Part shown: in pieces, positions 1-9,364 of the stretch | How positions within the stretch are numbered: position 1 is the stretch's first letter | How the letters are laid out: the number at the start of each line of letters is the position of its first letter | Assembly: GCA_027066365.1 (NCBI GenBank) | Contig: JAMONV010000016.1 | Span: 1-51,013, forward strand | Direction of reading: 5' to 3' | From: Flavobacteriales bacterium | Lineage (GTDB): Bacteria; Bacteroidota; Bacteroidia; Flavobacteriales; Flavobacteriaceae | Length of the DNA stretch: 51,013 bases | Made by a program: the position numbers and the translations under genes | Notes under the pieces: model-generated | Seen by the model: the letters and a program-made list of their open reading frames with translations, nothing else | What the model was told of the DNA's origin: nothing | Database searches by the model: none

Positions 1-3000
1 CGCGTGTAAGCGTAGTCACCGTAGGATCGTCCGGATCATCATTAGGCTCGGTATCGGCATTGTCCGCATTGGTACCGTCGTCCGGATCGTCGGAGTCGTT
101 GGTAAACGTATTGCCTTGCGGGTCATCGTAAGTTACCGTAGCTTGGTTGCTTACTTGTCCGGCGTCAATATCCGCTTGCGTAAGCGTGTAACTCGTATTT
201 ACCTGCTGGCTTTGTCCCGGTGTCAATGTGCCGATACTTCCGCTCGCGCCCGTCAACGGATCATTATAACTAATGTTGGTCAGCGTGGTATTGCCGGTGT
301 TGGTAATCGTTATCGTATAATCGATTCTATCGCCGGCATCCACTACGCCGTTTCCATTGGCGTCCACATAAGTGTCGGTCTTTTCGACAGAAAGGGATGA
401 ATTACGTTGTAGAGGTATAACCGTGGGATCATCGGGATCGTTATCGGGTTCCGTATCCGCATCATCGGCATTGGTTCCGTCATTGGGGTCGTCCGAGTCG
501 TTGGTGTAGGTATCACCTGAAGGGGTGGTATAAGTAATTGTGGCTTGGTTTTGAATATATCCGTTATCGATATCCGTCTGAGTAATCGTTTGATCCACAA
601 CGACCGTATGGCTATCGCCGGGATTCAAATCCGGAATGGGTGTTCCGCTGACAATAGTTGTTCCCGGATCGTTTATTTGAAGGTTGGTTAACGTGGCATT
701 ACCCGTATTGGTAATGACGATATTGTAACGGACCGTTTCTCCGGCATCAGGGCGTCCGTTAGCGTTTCCGTCTTGGAAAGTTCCCGTTTTAACTACACTT
801 ATGGAACTGTTTACCACTTCGCGCCAGTCACGCTCGGGGGTGGAAGGATTATCCAAGTTGGGGAAGTCGGTAGGCACTTGTCCGTTGGTAGGATTGATTT
901 GCGTATCGTCGTTGTCGTAGGCATCGTCGAGTCCGTCGCCGTCGCTATCGGTTCCGGAAGGGGTTGTATCGGGGATATTATCGTTATTCGTATCCCAGCC
1001 TTCGAGGGCATCGTTCATTCCGTCATCGTCGGAATCGGAATCTCTGTAGTCGGGTTTACCGGCACCGTCGGTATCTACGGGATCGATCCAATAATTATTG
1101 GCGCCAGTAGTATCATAAGCATCATCCACTCCGTTATTATTGGCATCCGTTCCGCTAGGAGCCACATAACTATCAGTGGGTTGTCCTTCGATATTATCCA
1201 CGATTCCGTCATCATCGGAATCTATATCCAAATAGTTGGGATTGCCCGTATTATCCGTATCGGGCAAATTGTAATTCATTGATGCTGAAGAGGAATCGTC
1301 GGTCTCGAGTGTATTATCCAAGCCGTTATTTCCTACATTATAATCGGTTCGTCCGTCATGATCATTATCCAAGTAACCATGTCCTGCTTCTACAATATCA
1401 TAGATACCGTCGTCATCCGCATCTAAGTCCAACGAATTGGCAATACCGTCACCGTCGAAATCACAAATGGCGGAGACCATAATATCGTCAATAGCAAGGT
1501 CATTCCCCATTCCACCCCTTGCATTATTGATAAGAATAAATCTAACTTGAGATAGATTTCCCGGATTAAATTTCACGACAAAATTATGCCACTTTTCATC
1601 ATTAGGCAGGTCTCCGGTTGCATATTCTTTGATAACATTTCCCGAAGTGTCTTCAATTCGTACTCTGATATTGGGTTCAATTAAATTATGATTACTATCG
1701 ATAATATTTATTACCCAGAAAGACAGTTCGTTTTCAATATTAGGAGTTACATCAACCACTCTGTTATAAAATTCACCAAAAGGATCATATTGGGCATTAA
1801 ACACAGCCATTCGTCCTTGGGGGTTTCCGGTATGATCCCCGATGTGCAACCATCCGCTGAAATCAGCCGCACCGGTTTGTTGGTCGTAAGGACTGGCAAA
1901 CTGTAATACGGCATATTCCCCATCATTTACATATACTTGAGCAGCCGGATTACATCCCGAACCCGTTCCGTCTTCGTAGCAATAATTGGTATAAGGCATC
2001 GACGTTCTATTACCGGTTCCGAAGTCTTCAAAGAAGGTAATATTACCGGAACATAACGAATTTTCTTCGACATCGGGTATACCATCGTTATCATCATCCA
2101 AATCAACGGAATCATCAATACCGTCACCGTCGGAATCCTGCGGAATAATCAATAATGCTTCACGGGTAACAATATCATTATCACAAACATAACTTGATGT
2201 GAAAGTACATCGATAATAATACCCATCCATATGGGCCGAAACAGGGCTGATGGTTAGCGTAGATGTATGAGTACCACTATAAGGGCCTGTATCGGATAGA
2301 TCGTGCCAGGATTGTCCGGCATCGGTACTTTCTTGCCATTGATAATCAACGGGTGTTCCGGAACCGGATGATTGAACCGTAACGGTAAAGGTTGCCGTGC
2401 CTCCCGAATAAACGAATTGATCCAGAGGCTGGTCGATAATATCGGTTACATATTGTGAAGATTGTTGGAAATCATAGGTTCCGTTATTATCACCGTCGGC
2501 AGGTTGTTGGTAAGAGGCGGCTGTGACGGTGCCGTCGGAGTCGGTTGCGGGCGGATTTCCGGTTCCATAATATCCATTATCTCCGCCGTCGGCATTTGTG
2601 TCGGCATAAGCTTCATTGGCATCGGAACAATTATCATTATCGGAATCCAAATCCAAAAAGTCGGGTGTTCCGTCACTATCGGTATCGGGAATGGTATAAT
2701 TTATGGTAGCGGAAGACGTATCATCCGATTCGAGGTTATTATCCAGTCCGTTATTTCCTACGGGATTATCGGTGCGTCCGTCGTGGTCGGTGTCGTTGGC
2801 GCCGTTGCCCGCTTCGACGATATCGTAGATACCGTCGTTGTCGGAATCGAGATCGAGATAATCGGGGATTCCGTCGTTATCGGTATCCTCACAGGTAGCG
2901 GGAGTGACGCTAACGAAATCCAGTGCCGCTCCCGGAGCATATCTTCCGGCCGGCGGCGTAGCCGAAAACCATACCTTGGTTTGAGTGGTAGTAGCGGTAA

Positions 3001-6000
3001 AAGTATTGGTATAATGATGCCAAGGTCTAGGACCGGATTCACCGTAAAGCGGTCCGAGAGCCGTTTCGGTTAAAACCTCGTCTATGAGGCGGTTATTATT
3101 GGCATCGATAATTGCCGCCTTTAGGGTTACGGTTTCTCCTTGCCAATGGCTCCATTGACCCCAATAGAATGAGAAAACATAAGTTTCACCCGGGACGGTT
3201 TGAATAATTTGATATAATTCGTTATCACCCGGCAAGAGATGAGGCGATCCGCTTCCCGAAACACGATTATTACCTATGACATCCACATATTGATTTCCAT
3301 ATGCTGCGGGTCCAACATTCGGTGAGGATGCCACCCATCCGTCTACATTTTGGGTGTATGTCCAACTTCTTAATGTATCATTATTATAATCTTCTCCTAT
3401 GAATGCTCCGTCAACACCTTGAACAAAACTAAATTCATTGGTATCCAGGAAATACTGGTCTTCAAAGTCTCCATTTCGCACCAAATTACCGCATCCTTCT
3501 TCCGTGTCGGGAATTCCGTCGTTGTCATCGTCCAAATCCACGGTATCGGGTATGCCGTCGCCGTCGGTATCGGTGGGGGCTTCGCGCCAATCCCTTTCGA
3601 TGGTTCCGCCGTCCAAATTGGGGAACGAATAGGGCGTTTGTGCATTAGTGGGATTCATTTGCGTATCGTCGTTATCATACGCATCATCCAAGCCGTCGCC
3701 ATCCGAATCGTTTCCGGAAGGAACGGTATCGGCAGTGCCGTCATTGTCTGTATCCCAGCCTTCGAGGGCGTCGTTATCGGCGTCATTGTCGGAATTTAAG
3801 TCTCTGTAATCCGGTATTCCGTCTCCATCCGTATCGGCAGGGTTTATCCAAGTTCCGTTGGTATCGTATGCATCGTCCACACCATTATTATCGGAATCCG
3901 TTCCGCTCGGGAGGATATAACCTGTGGTGGTTTGTCCTTCGATGTTGTCCACAATACCGTCGTCGTCGGAATCGATGTCAAGATAATCGGGTTTTCCGGT
4001 CCTGTCGGTATTAAATACACCGTAAGACAGAGAAGCTGATTCCGTATCATTGGATTCCAAGGAGTTATGTAAACCGTTATTACCGAAATCGGCGGGATTA
4101 CCGTCAATCATTCCGTCGTGGTCATTATCGGTTACGCCGTTGTATAACGCGCCGGATTCATGCAGGTTATAAATACCGTCATTATCCAAATCCAAATCGT
4201 AACGGTCGTTTACACCGTCATTATCGGCATCTCCATAGATACAAACATCCCCGTCCAATTCGATATAGATATCATCTTGAGTTCCAACCGAACGAATAAC
4301 GACACGATCGTACGGTTGAATTCTGGGAGAAAAAGAAAAAACCGTACTTCCGGATGCATCACCGATCATCGTATTATTAACAAATTGACCTTGCCCGTTA
4401 ATGCTCGGAGTTATATATACGGGATGACCTTGGAAAAAGAAATATATTTCTTGATCTTCATTCTCATCGATTACAATGGAAATTTGCTGCATAACCCCCG
4501 CTGTAAAATCTATGGAAGTCACGGCACCGCTACCTCCGTTTCTATAAATACCAATATTGGAGGCATTGTCGACATAATGCGGATATCCTGGTGCGAAACT
4601 TCCGGATGTGGGTGCGGTTGTTTGCATGGTTCCGGTATAAAATCCGGAGTCATGGGCGAAATTTGCCGTTAAATCTCCATCGTTCGGTTGAGGTGTATAA
4701 TCCAAGTCATCATCAGGAGAGCTCGCGCAAGTCCAAGCCACATTATCGACCAATCCGTCATTATTGACATCTATATCCGCTTGATCGTCAATACCGTCTC
4801 CATCATAATCTTTCAAAATTCCCAAAACGGCCGCATGCGACATATAATCACTGTCACAAATCATGCTTGGAGTTATAACCAGCGCCCGATATAAGTATCC
4901 GTCCATAGAAGCCGTTATACCGCTAAGGGTCAAGGTTTGGGATTGTGTTCCGCTATAAACACCTCCGTTGGAAAGGTTGTTCCAGGTTACACCTCCGTCT
5001 CTACTTTCCTGCCATTGATAAACCAGAACATCGGTACCGCTTCCGGATGTTTGGGGTGAAACCGTAAATTGAACCGTACTTCCTACCGCTTGCCCCAAAC
5101 GGTTGACCGGTTGATTCACATCCAACCCGGTTAATCTATTGGTATTTTCCATAAAATCATAGGTCCCGTTTCCATCACCGTCGGCCGGTTGTTGATAGGA
5201 AGCCGCCGTAACGGCTCCGTCGGTATCGGTTGCAGGCGGGTTTCCGGTTCCGTAGTATCCGTTATCACCTCCGTCGGCATTGGTATCGGCATAAGCTTCA
5301 TTGGCGTCGGAACAATTATCGCCATCGGAATCCAAATCGAGGTAATCGGGTGTGCCGTCGCCGTCCGTATCGGGAATAGTATAATTTATGGTAGCGGAAG
5401 AGGTATCATTGTTTTCCAGACTATCATCCAAACCATTGTTTCCTACGGGATTATCCGTGCGCCCGTCTCCATCGGTATCGTTAGCACCGTTACCTGCCTC
5501 AACAATATCATAGATACCGTCGTTATCGCTATCCACATCCAGGTGATCGGCTATACCGTCGCCGTCGGTGTCTTTGGGCAAGCAGGATTGAAAAATACCG
5601 AAGGCAAAAGCCTGCCTGCCACCTACCGTGCTAGCTTGCACCCGCAACTCGGTAACATTTCGACTAAGAAAAACGTAGTATCCGTTTCCATTATTCGTTC
5701 CCACCAAGTGTACGTGATTGCCGGAAATGGCCGTATTGGTAAAACGGTAACTTATCGTATCGAGAGTTTCCCAATCTTGACCATCGGTATAAAAATCCAA
5801 AGTTTCGGTACTGGCATCCGTTGATTCCGCATCGCTTATAACAATGCTAGGCAAAAAAGGGACTCCGTTATATGAAGCTTCTATCCTAAACGTCACATCG
5901 AGATCATCACTATTGATTCCATAAAAGGCTTCGTGCGTATCCGGGGTATCGTAATAACGATAAAGTTGAGCTCCCATAAAGCCCCATCCTTGCCATGTAT

Positions 6001-6913
6001 TCATATCCGTCGGTCGATACGAAGCGCCTCCGCTGTTTACGGAAATCACGGTAACCGTAATAACGGACCCATCGGGCAGATTAAAAGTCTGTGAATCTCC
6101 GTTATGAATACCGTTCGAAAAATCCCCGCTCCAATTAAACCAATATATATCGTCCAAATAAGCTCCGTTTCCCGAAGCGTTTCCTATCTTGGGAGACAAT
6201 GAACAATCCATTTCATCGATATCCGGGATGCCGTCGTTATCATCGTCCAAATCCATATAATCTTGTATTCCGTCGCCATCGGTATCAGGCTGAAGATATC
6301 TATAATAAGCCCTCGTCTCTTCATTATCACCACCCGTTCCATAAGCGGATCCTATAAGCGAGATATGTCCGGTAGTTTTATCAACTTCATAAATATTTTG
6401 ATTGACACCATTGGTTACAAAAAGGCGTCCGTCAGGTGTGGCGTACAAATTCGTCATATTCTTCATGTTGCTGGTCCCGTCATTGAAAAATCCAACTACC
6501 GTAACATCCCCGTTTGTTTTGTCAATGATAATAAGTTTATCTCCATCACTTCCTTCATTGGCAATGGCATAAAGGGTTCCGTCGACGGGGTTGAAAGCCA
6601 TTCCTTTTAGCTTGCCGTGTTTTCCCGGCATATTAATAATTACATAATCATTACCCTTAAAGGCTCCCGGCACATATTTACCCGAAGTAGAATCTATCTG
6701 AATCAAATAATAACGGTTATCGTTCCCATGAGCATTGTTCACCGCCGCCGCATATAGTGTTCCCGTGGCCGGTTCAAACGCCATGGCGTCATAAATCACG
6801 AGCGCACCGGTATTGTCCGCGTCACGGTAAAACTTCAAAGACTGGGCAAAAATCGATTCGGAACTTGCCCAAGTCGTCAAAAACAAAAACAATATCGCCC
6901 CTTTCCTTATCAT
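1..6913 (-). CDS. giant TSP3-repeat / Ig-like / DUF11 secreted surface protein (3' end outside window)
   Basis: One frame stays open from an ATG at 6913 to the window edge (at least 2304 codons, no stop). The N-terminus is a signal peptide ([18 protein letters not shown] then IFAQS). Residues ~26-200 resemble a beta-propeller-like sensor region ([27 protein letters not shown] blades). After that, thrombospondin type 3 calcium-binding stretches ([19 protein letters not shown] type, more than twenty motifs) alternate with beta-sandwich-like segments (~231-445, 725-885, 1146-1340, 1622-1810) and two Ig-like domains carrying a YQWQES motif (~600-690 and ~1495-1585). Two DUF11 (conserved-repeat) domains with the TNTGN..L.N motif follow at ~2037-2165 and ~2172-2304. 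From family knowledge, this is a cell-surface adhesin or matrix protein; T9SS export is inferred, since the C-terminal sorting domain would lie outside. The gene is monocistronic on its 5' side. Confidence 0.93.
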   Translation of the reverse strand, partial: MIRKGAILFLFLTTWASSESIFAQSLKFYRDADNTGALVIYDAMAFEPATGTLYAAAVNNAHGNDNRYYLIQIDSTSGKYVPGAFKGNDYVIINMPGKHGKLKGMAFNPVDGTLYAIANEGSDGDKLIIIDKTNGDVTVVGFFNDGTSNMKNMTNLYATPDGRLFVTNGVNQNIYEVDKTTGHISLIGSAYGTGGDNEETRAYYRYLQPDTDGDGIQDYMDLDDDNDGIPDIDEMDCSLSPKIGNASGNGAYLDDIYWFNWSGDFSNGIHNGDSQTFNLPDGSVITVTVISVNSGGASYRPTDMNTWQGWGFMGAQLYRYYDTPDTHEAFYGINSDDLDVTFRIEASYNGVPFLPSIVISDAESTDASTETLDFYTDGQDWETLDTISYRFTNTAISGNHVHLVGTNNGNGYYVFLSRNVTELRVQASTVGGRQAFAFGIFQSCLPKDTDGDGIADHLDVDSDNDGIYDIVEAGNGANDTDGDGRTDNPVGNNGLDDSLENNDTSSATINYTIPDTDGDGTPDYLDLDSDGDNCSDANEAYADTNADGGDNGYYGTGNPPATDTDGAVTAASYQQPADGDGNGTYDFMENTNRLTGLDVNQPVNRLGQAVGSTVQFTVSPQTSGSGTDVLVYQWQESRDGGVTWNNLSNGGVYSGTQSQTLTLSGITASMDGYLYRALVITPSMICDSDYMSHAAVLGILKDYDGDGIDDQADIDVNNDGLVDNVAWTCASSPDDDLDYTPQPNDGDLTANFAHDSGFYTGTMQTTAPTSGSFAPGYPHYVDNASNIGIYRNGGSGAVTSIDFTAGVMQQISIVIDENEDQEIYFFFQGHPVYITPSINGQGQFVNNTMIGDASGSTVFSFSPRIQPYDRVVIRSVGTQDDIYIELDGDVCIYGDADNDGVNDRYDLDLDNDGIYNLHESGALYNGVTDNDHDGMIDGNPADFGNNGLHNSLESNDTESASLSYGVFNTDRTGKPDYLDIDSDDDGIVDNIEGQTTTGYILPSGTDSDNNGVDDAYDTNGTWINPADTDGDGIPDYRDLNSDNDADNDALEGWDTDNDGTADTVPSGNDSDGDGLDDAYDNDDTQMNPTNAQTPYSFPNLDGGTIERDWREAPTDTDGDGIPDTVDLDDDNDGIPDTEEGCGNLVRNGDFEDQYFLDTNEFSFVQGVDGAFIGEDYNNDTLRSWTYTQNVDGWVASSPNVGPAAYGNQYVDVIGNNRVSGSGSPHLLPGDNELYQIIQTVPGETYVFSFYWGQWSHWQGETVTLKAAIIDANNNRLIDEVLTETALGPLYGESGPRPWHHYTNTFTATTTQTKVWFSATPPAGRYAPGAALDFVSVTPATCEDTDNDGIPDYLDLDSDNDGIYDIVEAGNGANDTDHDGRTDNPVGNNGLDNNLESDDTSSATINYTIPDTDSDGTPDFLDLDSDNDNCSDANEAYADTNADGGDNGYYGTGNPPATDSDGTVTAASYQQPADGDNNGTYDFQQSSQYVTDIIDQPLDQFVYSGGTATFTVTVQSSGSGTPVDYQWQESTDAGQSWHDLSDTGPYSGTHTSTLTISPVSAHMDGYYYRCTFTSSYVCDNDIVTREALLIIPQDSDGDGIDDSVDLDDDNDGIPDVEENSLCSGNITFFEDFGTGNRTSMPYTNYCYEDGTGSGCNPAAQVYVNDGEYAVLQFASPYDQQTGAADFSGWLHIGDHTGNPQGRMAVFNAQYDPFGEFYNRVVDVTPNIENELSFWVINIIDSNHNLIEPNIRVRIEDTSGNVIKEYATGDLPNDEKWHNFVVKFNPGNLSQVRFILINNARGGMGNDLAIDDIMVSAICDFDGDGIANSLDLDADDDGIYDIVEAGHGYLDNDHDGRTDYNVGNNGLDNTLETDDSSSASMNYNLPDTDNTGNPNYLDIDSDDDGIVDNIEGQPTDSYVAPSGTDANNNGVDDAYDTTGANNYWIDPVDTDGAGKPDYRDSDSDDDGMNDALEGWDTNNDNIPDTTPSGTDSDGDGLDDAYDNDDTQINPTNGQVPTDFPNLDNPSTPERDWREVVNSSISVVKTGTFQDGNANGRPDAGETVRYNIVITNTGNATLTNLQINDPGTTIVSGTPIPDLNPGDSHTVVVDQTITQTDIDNGYIQNQATITYTTPSGDTYTNDSDDPNDGTNADDADTEPDNDPDDPTVIPLQRNSSLSVEKTDTYVDANGNGVVDAGDRIDYTITITNTGNTTLTNISYNDPLTGASGSIGTLTPGQSQQVNTSYTLTQADIDAGQVSNQATVTYDDPQGNTFTNDSDDPDDGTNADNADTEPNDDPDDPTVTTLTR
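821..1430 (-). repeat. TSP3 module B, copy 2 (direct repeat of 3584-4185)
   Basis: Second copy of module B, ending in ERDWREV and leading directly into the DUF11 domains. Together with module A copy 2 and the second Ig domain it forms the second copy of the duplicated unit. Confidence 0.82.
2446..2895 (-). repeat. TSP3 module A, copy 2 (direct repeat of 5131-5580)
   Basis: Second copy of module A. Differences from copy 1 are mostly conservative (DGDG against [13 protein letters not shown] against LDNNLESDD), so the DNA has diverged while the motif spacing is kept. It is followed by the second Ig-like domain with the YQWQES motif. Confidence 0.85.
3584..4185 (-). repeat. TSP3 module B, copy 1 (direct repeat of 821-1430)
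   Basis: Encodes a TSP3 block with the signatures [36 protein letters not shown] and [12 protein letters not shown], ending in ERDWREA. It matches 821-1430 at an offset of about 2763 bp. It closes the first A-Ig-B unit. Confidence 0.82.
5131..5580 (-). repeat. TSP3 module A, copy 1 (direct repeat of 2446-2895)
   Basis: This segment encodes a TSP3 block running from [13 protein letters not shown] through [20 protein letters not shown] to [11 protein letters not shown] and [10 protein letters not shown]. It recurs about 2685 bp away at 2446-2895 with near-identical protein and clearly related DNA. It is the first part of a duplicated A-Ig-B unit inside the giant surface protein. Confidence 0.85.
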
Positions 6914-7048
6914 AAAGTAAGTATTTTTCGTTTTAAAAAATTGAATTTTCTTTATTATATTTTCAAAAACATTAAATACGAACATAGCCTTTTCACAATT
7001 ACGGTATTTATATTTCATTTCGATTATTTTTGTATATTATTAACACGG

Positions 7049-7081
7049 CAAATATAAACACTTTTTATTAAAACATACAAA
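7049..7081 (-). promoter_or_regulatory. probable promoter of the giant surface protein gene
   Basis: Read on the minus strand, TTTG (7078-7081) is followed after 21 bases by TATATTTG (7049-7056), matching the Bacteroidota -33/-7 consensus. Transcription would start near 7042, giving a leader of about 130 nt. The 310-base interval 6914-7223 is very AT-rich and otherwise contains only the terminator of the next gene. Confidence 0.5.
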
Positions 7082-7168
7082 TATCATATGTCCAAATATT
7101 TCTATTTTAAAAAGATTCGAACAAACCAATCAATAACACCGCTATCTTCTTTAGATAACGTCTTTAAC

Positions 7169-7190
7169 AAAAACCGTATCACTACGGCTT
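7169..7190 (-). terminator. rho-independent terminator after the binding lipoprotein gene
   Basis: On the minus strand, AAGCCGTA, a GTGA loop and TACGGTTTTT form an 8-bp stem (one G.T pair) followed by five T. It lies 34 bases past the stop of the 7224-8279 gene. Confidence 0.6.
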
Positions 7191-7223
7191 AAAAGAGAAT
7201 TAAAATTTATTCAATTTACGGAA

Positions 7224-8279
7224 TTACTTTCCGTAAAGTATTTCATTTAATTTTATCAAAATTTGATCGGGATAGAGCGGCGACCATTCAAAAAACGAAA
7301 CCGTATCCGAACCGGGAAGCAAATCTTTTAACATAATCATTTTTGTTTTTTTTATGAATACGGAATCCTCCGGTTTCGCATACCCGCTATTAATCCACAA
7401 ATCCGCTTTTGCCAGTAATTGAAATACACGTTCCGGTCCCATCCGTAAAGTATGTGTCGAAGTATCTTTTTCGGGCAAAGGAATCCCACCGGCATCACGG
7501 ATCATTACACTCGCCCATGTTTTTCCACCGGGCACAAACCAAACTCCTCTAAATTCAGCGGCTTGTAAAACTTTTGGCTTACGATCGGATACAATGGTAT
7601 CGCTCTTATGTTTGATTGTAAGATATGCCTTTTCAATACTCACAAAAATACTATCACCCTTTTTTTCTTTTCCCGTTAAATATCCGAAAAATTTAATCCA
7701 TTCGGCTCTTCCCAAGGGATGTGCTTCAAGCCATTCGCTCACATAAATAACGGAAATACCCGCTTGCTCGAGCAAATTGAAATCTTTTCCGTCATCGCCG
7801 GTGGAAAATACAAAAACGGCCTCCGGATGCAATTGTATAATCCGTTCCAAATCGGGCCTCATCTCATTCCCGACATCCACCAACTTTCCTTCCCGTTTCA
7901 AACGGCGGAAATAAGGCATTCGGATATAATCGACATGCGGAAATCCGGTCACCTTATCCGCCTCACCGAGTGCCAGTAAATAAATCAAATGCGTGGTGGA
8001 CATAGGCACAATGGAACGCAAAGGCACATTCAATCGAGGTAGCGATTGCAAAGAATCGGGAATGTTAACCTTTTTTCCGCGTTCGATCAGAATCCACTGT
8101 TGCTCGCTGGCTCCGGGATAAGGCCGAATAAGATGCAAAAGTTTATATCCCTCTCTTTTTTCCACATAAAAATTCCTTGCATAATGCAAAGAACCCTTTT
8201 TCGTTTTTTTCCCGGATTGAGAACATGAGAAAAAAATTTGTATTATATATATAATTATAAGGTATAAAACTCGTTTCAC
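7224..8279 (-). CDS. ABC transporter substrate-binding lipoprotein (BtuF / FepB-like, periplasmic-binding fold)
   Basis: 351 residues with a lipoprotein signal ending in FFSC (lipid-modified Cys19). The sequence follows the helical-backbone binding-protein family used for cobalamin, heme or ferric siderophores: the LRSIVPMSTTHLIYLLALGEADKVTG region, then DVGNEMRPDLERIIQLHPEAV, and a C-lobe with AEFRGVWFVPGGKTWASVMI and DLWINSGYAKPED (long stretches are quoted here only as landmarks by their first residues). The start is GTG at 8279, whose last two bases overlap the def stop (GTGA), so it is translationally coupled to def. No permease or ATPase gene is adjacent, so the ligand cannot be assigned from context. 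The family call is solid; the substrate is unknown. Confidence 0.85.
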   Translation of the reverse strand: MKRVLYLIIIYIIQIFFSCSQSGKKTKKGSLHYARNFYVEKREGYKLLHLIRPYPGASEQQWILIERGKKVNIPDSLQSLPRLNVPLRSIVPMSTTHLIYLLALGEADKVTGFPHVDYIRMPYFRRLKREGKLVDVGNEMRPDLERIIQLHPEAVFVFSTGDDGKDFNLLEQAGISVIYVSEWLEAHPLGRAEWIKFFGYLTGKEKKGDSIFVSIEKAYLTIKHKSDTIVSDRKPKVLQAAEFRGVWFVPGGKTWASVMIRDAGGIPLPEKDTSTHTLRMGPERVFQLLAKADLWINSGYAKPEDSVFIKKTKMIMLKDLLPGSDTVSFFEWSPLYPDQILIKLNEILYGK

Positions 8280-8869
8280 GGACGACGAATTTTACCGGGA
8301 AATTTCATGGGATAATCCACCCGAACTTGTCCTTTGGCGATTTTTTCCAATTTTCGCTTTAAAAGTCTTTTTTTTAAAGGCGACAATCTGTCCGTAAAAA
8401 GAATCCCTTCCACGTGATCATATTCATGCTGAATTACTCTGGCAATTAATCCGTCGAATGTTTCGGTCAAGCGATTTCCTTCCCGGTCGGTATATTCCAT
8501 GGTTATCACGGGTTTTCTGTTCACTTTTTCATGAATGGCCGGAATACTTAAACAACCTTCTTCAAAAGTCCATTCTTCACCTTCTTCGTTGATTATCAGA
8601 GGGTTAATAAAAACCTTTTTAGCATTCAACAGACTTTTTTTATCGGTTTCGCCCAGTTCATCCCATTCGGCAAAAGGCGCAGGATCAATCACAAATAAAC
8701 GCAAGGACCGATCCACTTGAGGTGCCGCCAATCCCACGCCCGATGCATTATACATGGTCTCAAACATATCGTCGATCAATTTTTGCACTTCATCCGACAG
8801 TGGATTTTCTATTTCTTTTCCGCGTTTCCACAAAATGGAAGTTCCGTATGCAACAATGGGTAGTATCAT
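8276..8869 (-). CDS. def: peptide deformylase
   Basis: 197 residues. Removes the formyl group from the initiator methionine of nascent proteins in the cytoplasm, using a divalent metal. All three family motifs are present: GVGLAAPQ, EGCLS (metal-binding Cys) and QHEYDH (two metal His plus the catalytic Glu). The start ATG at 8869 overlaps the ruvX stop by four bases (ATGA), and the stop overlaps the next start (GTGA), so three genes form a tightly coupled operon. Its partner enzyme, methionine aminopeptidase, is encoded elsewhere in this window at 22230-23057. Confidence 0.96.
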   Translation of the reverse strand: MILPIVAYGTSILWKRGKEIENPLSDEVQKLIDDMFETMYNASGVGLAAPQVDRSLRLFVIDPAPFAEWDELGETDKKSLLNAKKVFINPLIINEEGEEWTFEEGCLSIPAIHEKVNRKPVITMEYTDREGNRLTETFDGLIARVIQHEYDHVEGILFTDRLSPLKKRLLKRKLEKIAKGQVRVDYPMKFPGKIRRP

Positions 8870-9279
8870 TTTTTCCGGTTTTCTAGATATGATTGCAAAA
8901 TGATGGCCGCACTAATCTTGTCCACCAAGGCTTTATCACGTCTGCGTTTTTTTTTCACACCCCCCGTAATCATGGCATCAAAGGCCATTTTGGATGTATA
9001 ACGCTCGTCCTCCCGATCGATACGAACCGACGGATAGTTTTTCTTGAACGTCTCAATAAAACGACAAATTTTTTTTTCCAATTCATTCAAACTTCCGTCT
9101 TCACGATACGGTTTTCCGATAACCACCGCTTCCACCCGGTTTTGCCTCAAATATTCCGACAAAAAATCCATCAACTTTTCCGTAGCTACGGTCGTTAGCG
9201 GCGATGCAATCCATTGCATATCATCCGTTTCGGCTATACCGCAGCGCTTGGTCCCATAATCGATAGCCAAAATTTTCAT
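8866..9279 (-). CDS. ruvX: YqgF/RuvX-type putative pre-16S rRNA nuclease / Holliday junction resolvase-like protein
   Basis: 137 residues with an RNase H-like fold. Visible motifs are the N-terminal ILAIDYGTKRCGIA (catalytic Asp), the VVIGKPYREDGS loop, and DEERYTSKMA (written DREDERYTS in the gene). Family members process the 5' end of 16S rRNA. The ATG at 9279 is chosen over an upstream in-frame TTG (9294), because the family begins at MKILAIDYG and a -7 box occupies the intervening DNA. First gene of the ruvX-def-lipoprotein operon. Confidence 0.9.
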   Translation of the reverse strand: MKILAIDYGTKRCGIAETDDMQWIASPLTTVATEKLMDFLSEYLRQNRVEAVVIGKPYREDGSLNELEKKICRFIETFKKNYPSVRIDREDERYTSKMAFDAMITGGVKKKRRRDKALVDKISAAIILQSYLENRKK

Positions 9280-9283
9280 ATGG

Positions 9284-9291
9284 CAAAAATA
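9284..9291 (-). promoter_or_regulatory. -7 box (TATTTTTG) immediately before ruvX
   Basis: The minus strand reads TATTTTTG, a full TAnnTTTG match, ending 5 nt before the ruvX ATG. Transcription from it would start about at the start codon, giving a leaderless message. No good -33 element is visible at the usual spacing. Confidence 0.4.
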
Positions 9292-9364
9292 CAAAAATGA
9301 AAACGTGCTTGCCTAAGCGCTAATCTTATGTTTTTATTAAATTGCGCATAAATTCCCATCGACC

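Noticed and set aside
116-5824. Plus-strand open frames rich in VVIGI/IIIGI repeats across the surface-protein gene
   Set aside because: They are the antisense reading of GAT/GAC/GGT-rich TSP3 codons; they have no signal, no consistent start and no family resemblance, while the minus frame is open for all 6.9 kb.
1-6913. The Asp-rich periodic DNA as a CRISPR or satellite array
   Set aside because: The repeats are short, in-frame, imperfect TSP3 codon periods within one coding sequence, without constant-length spacers.
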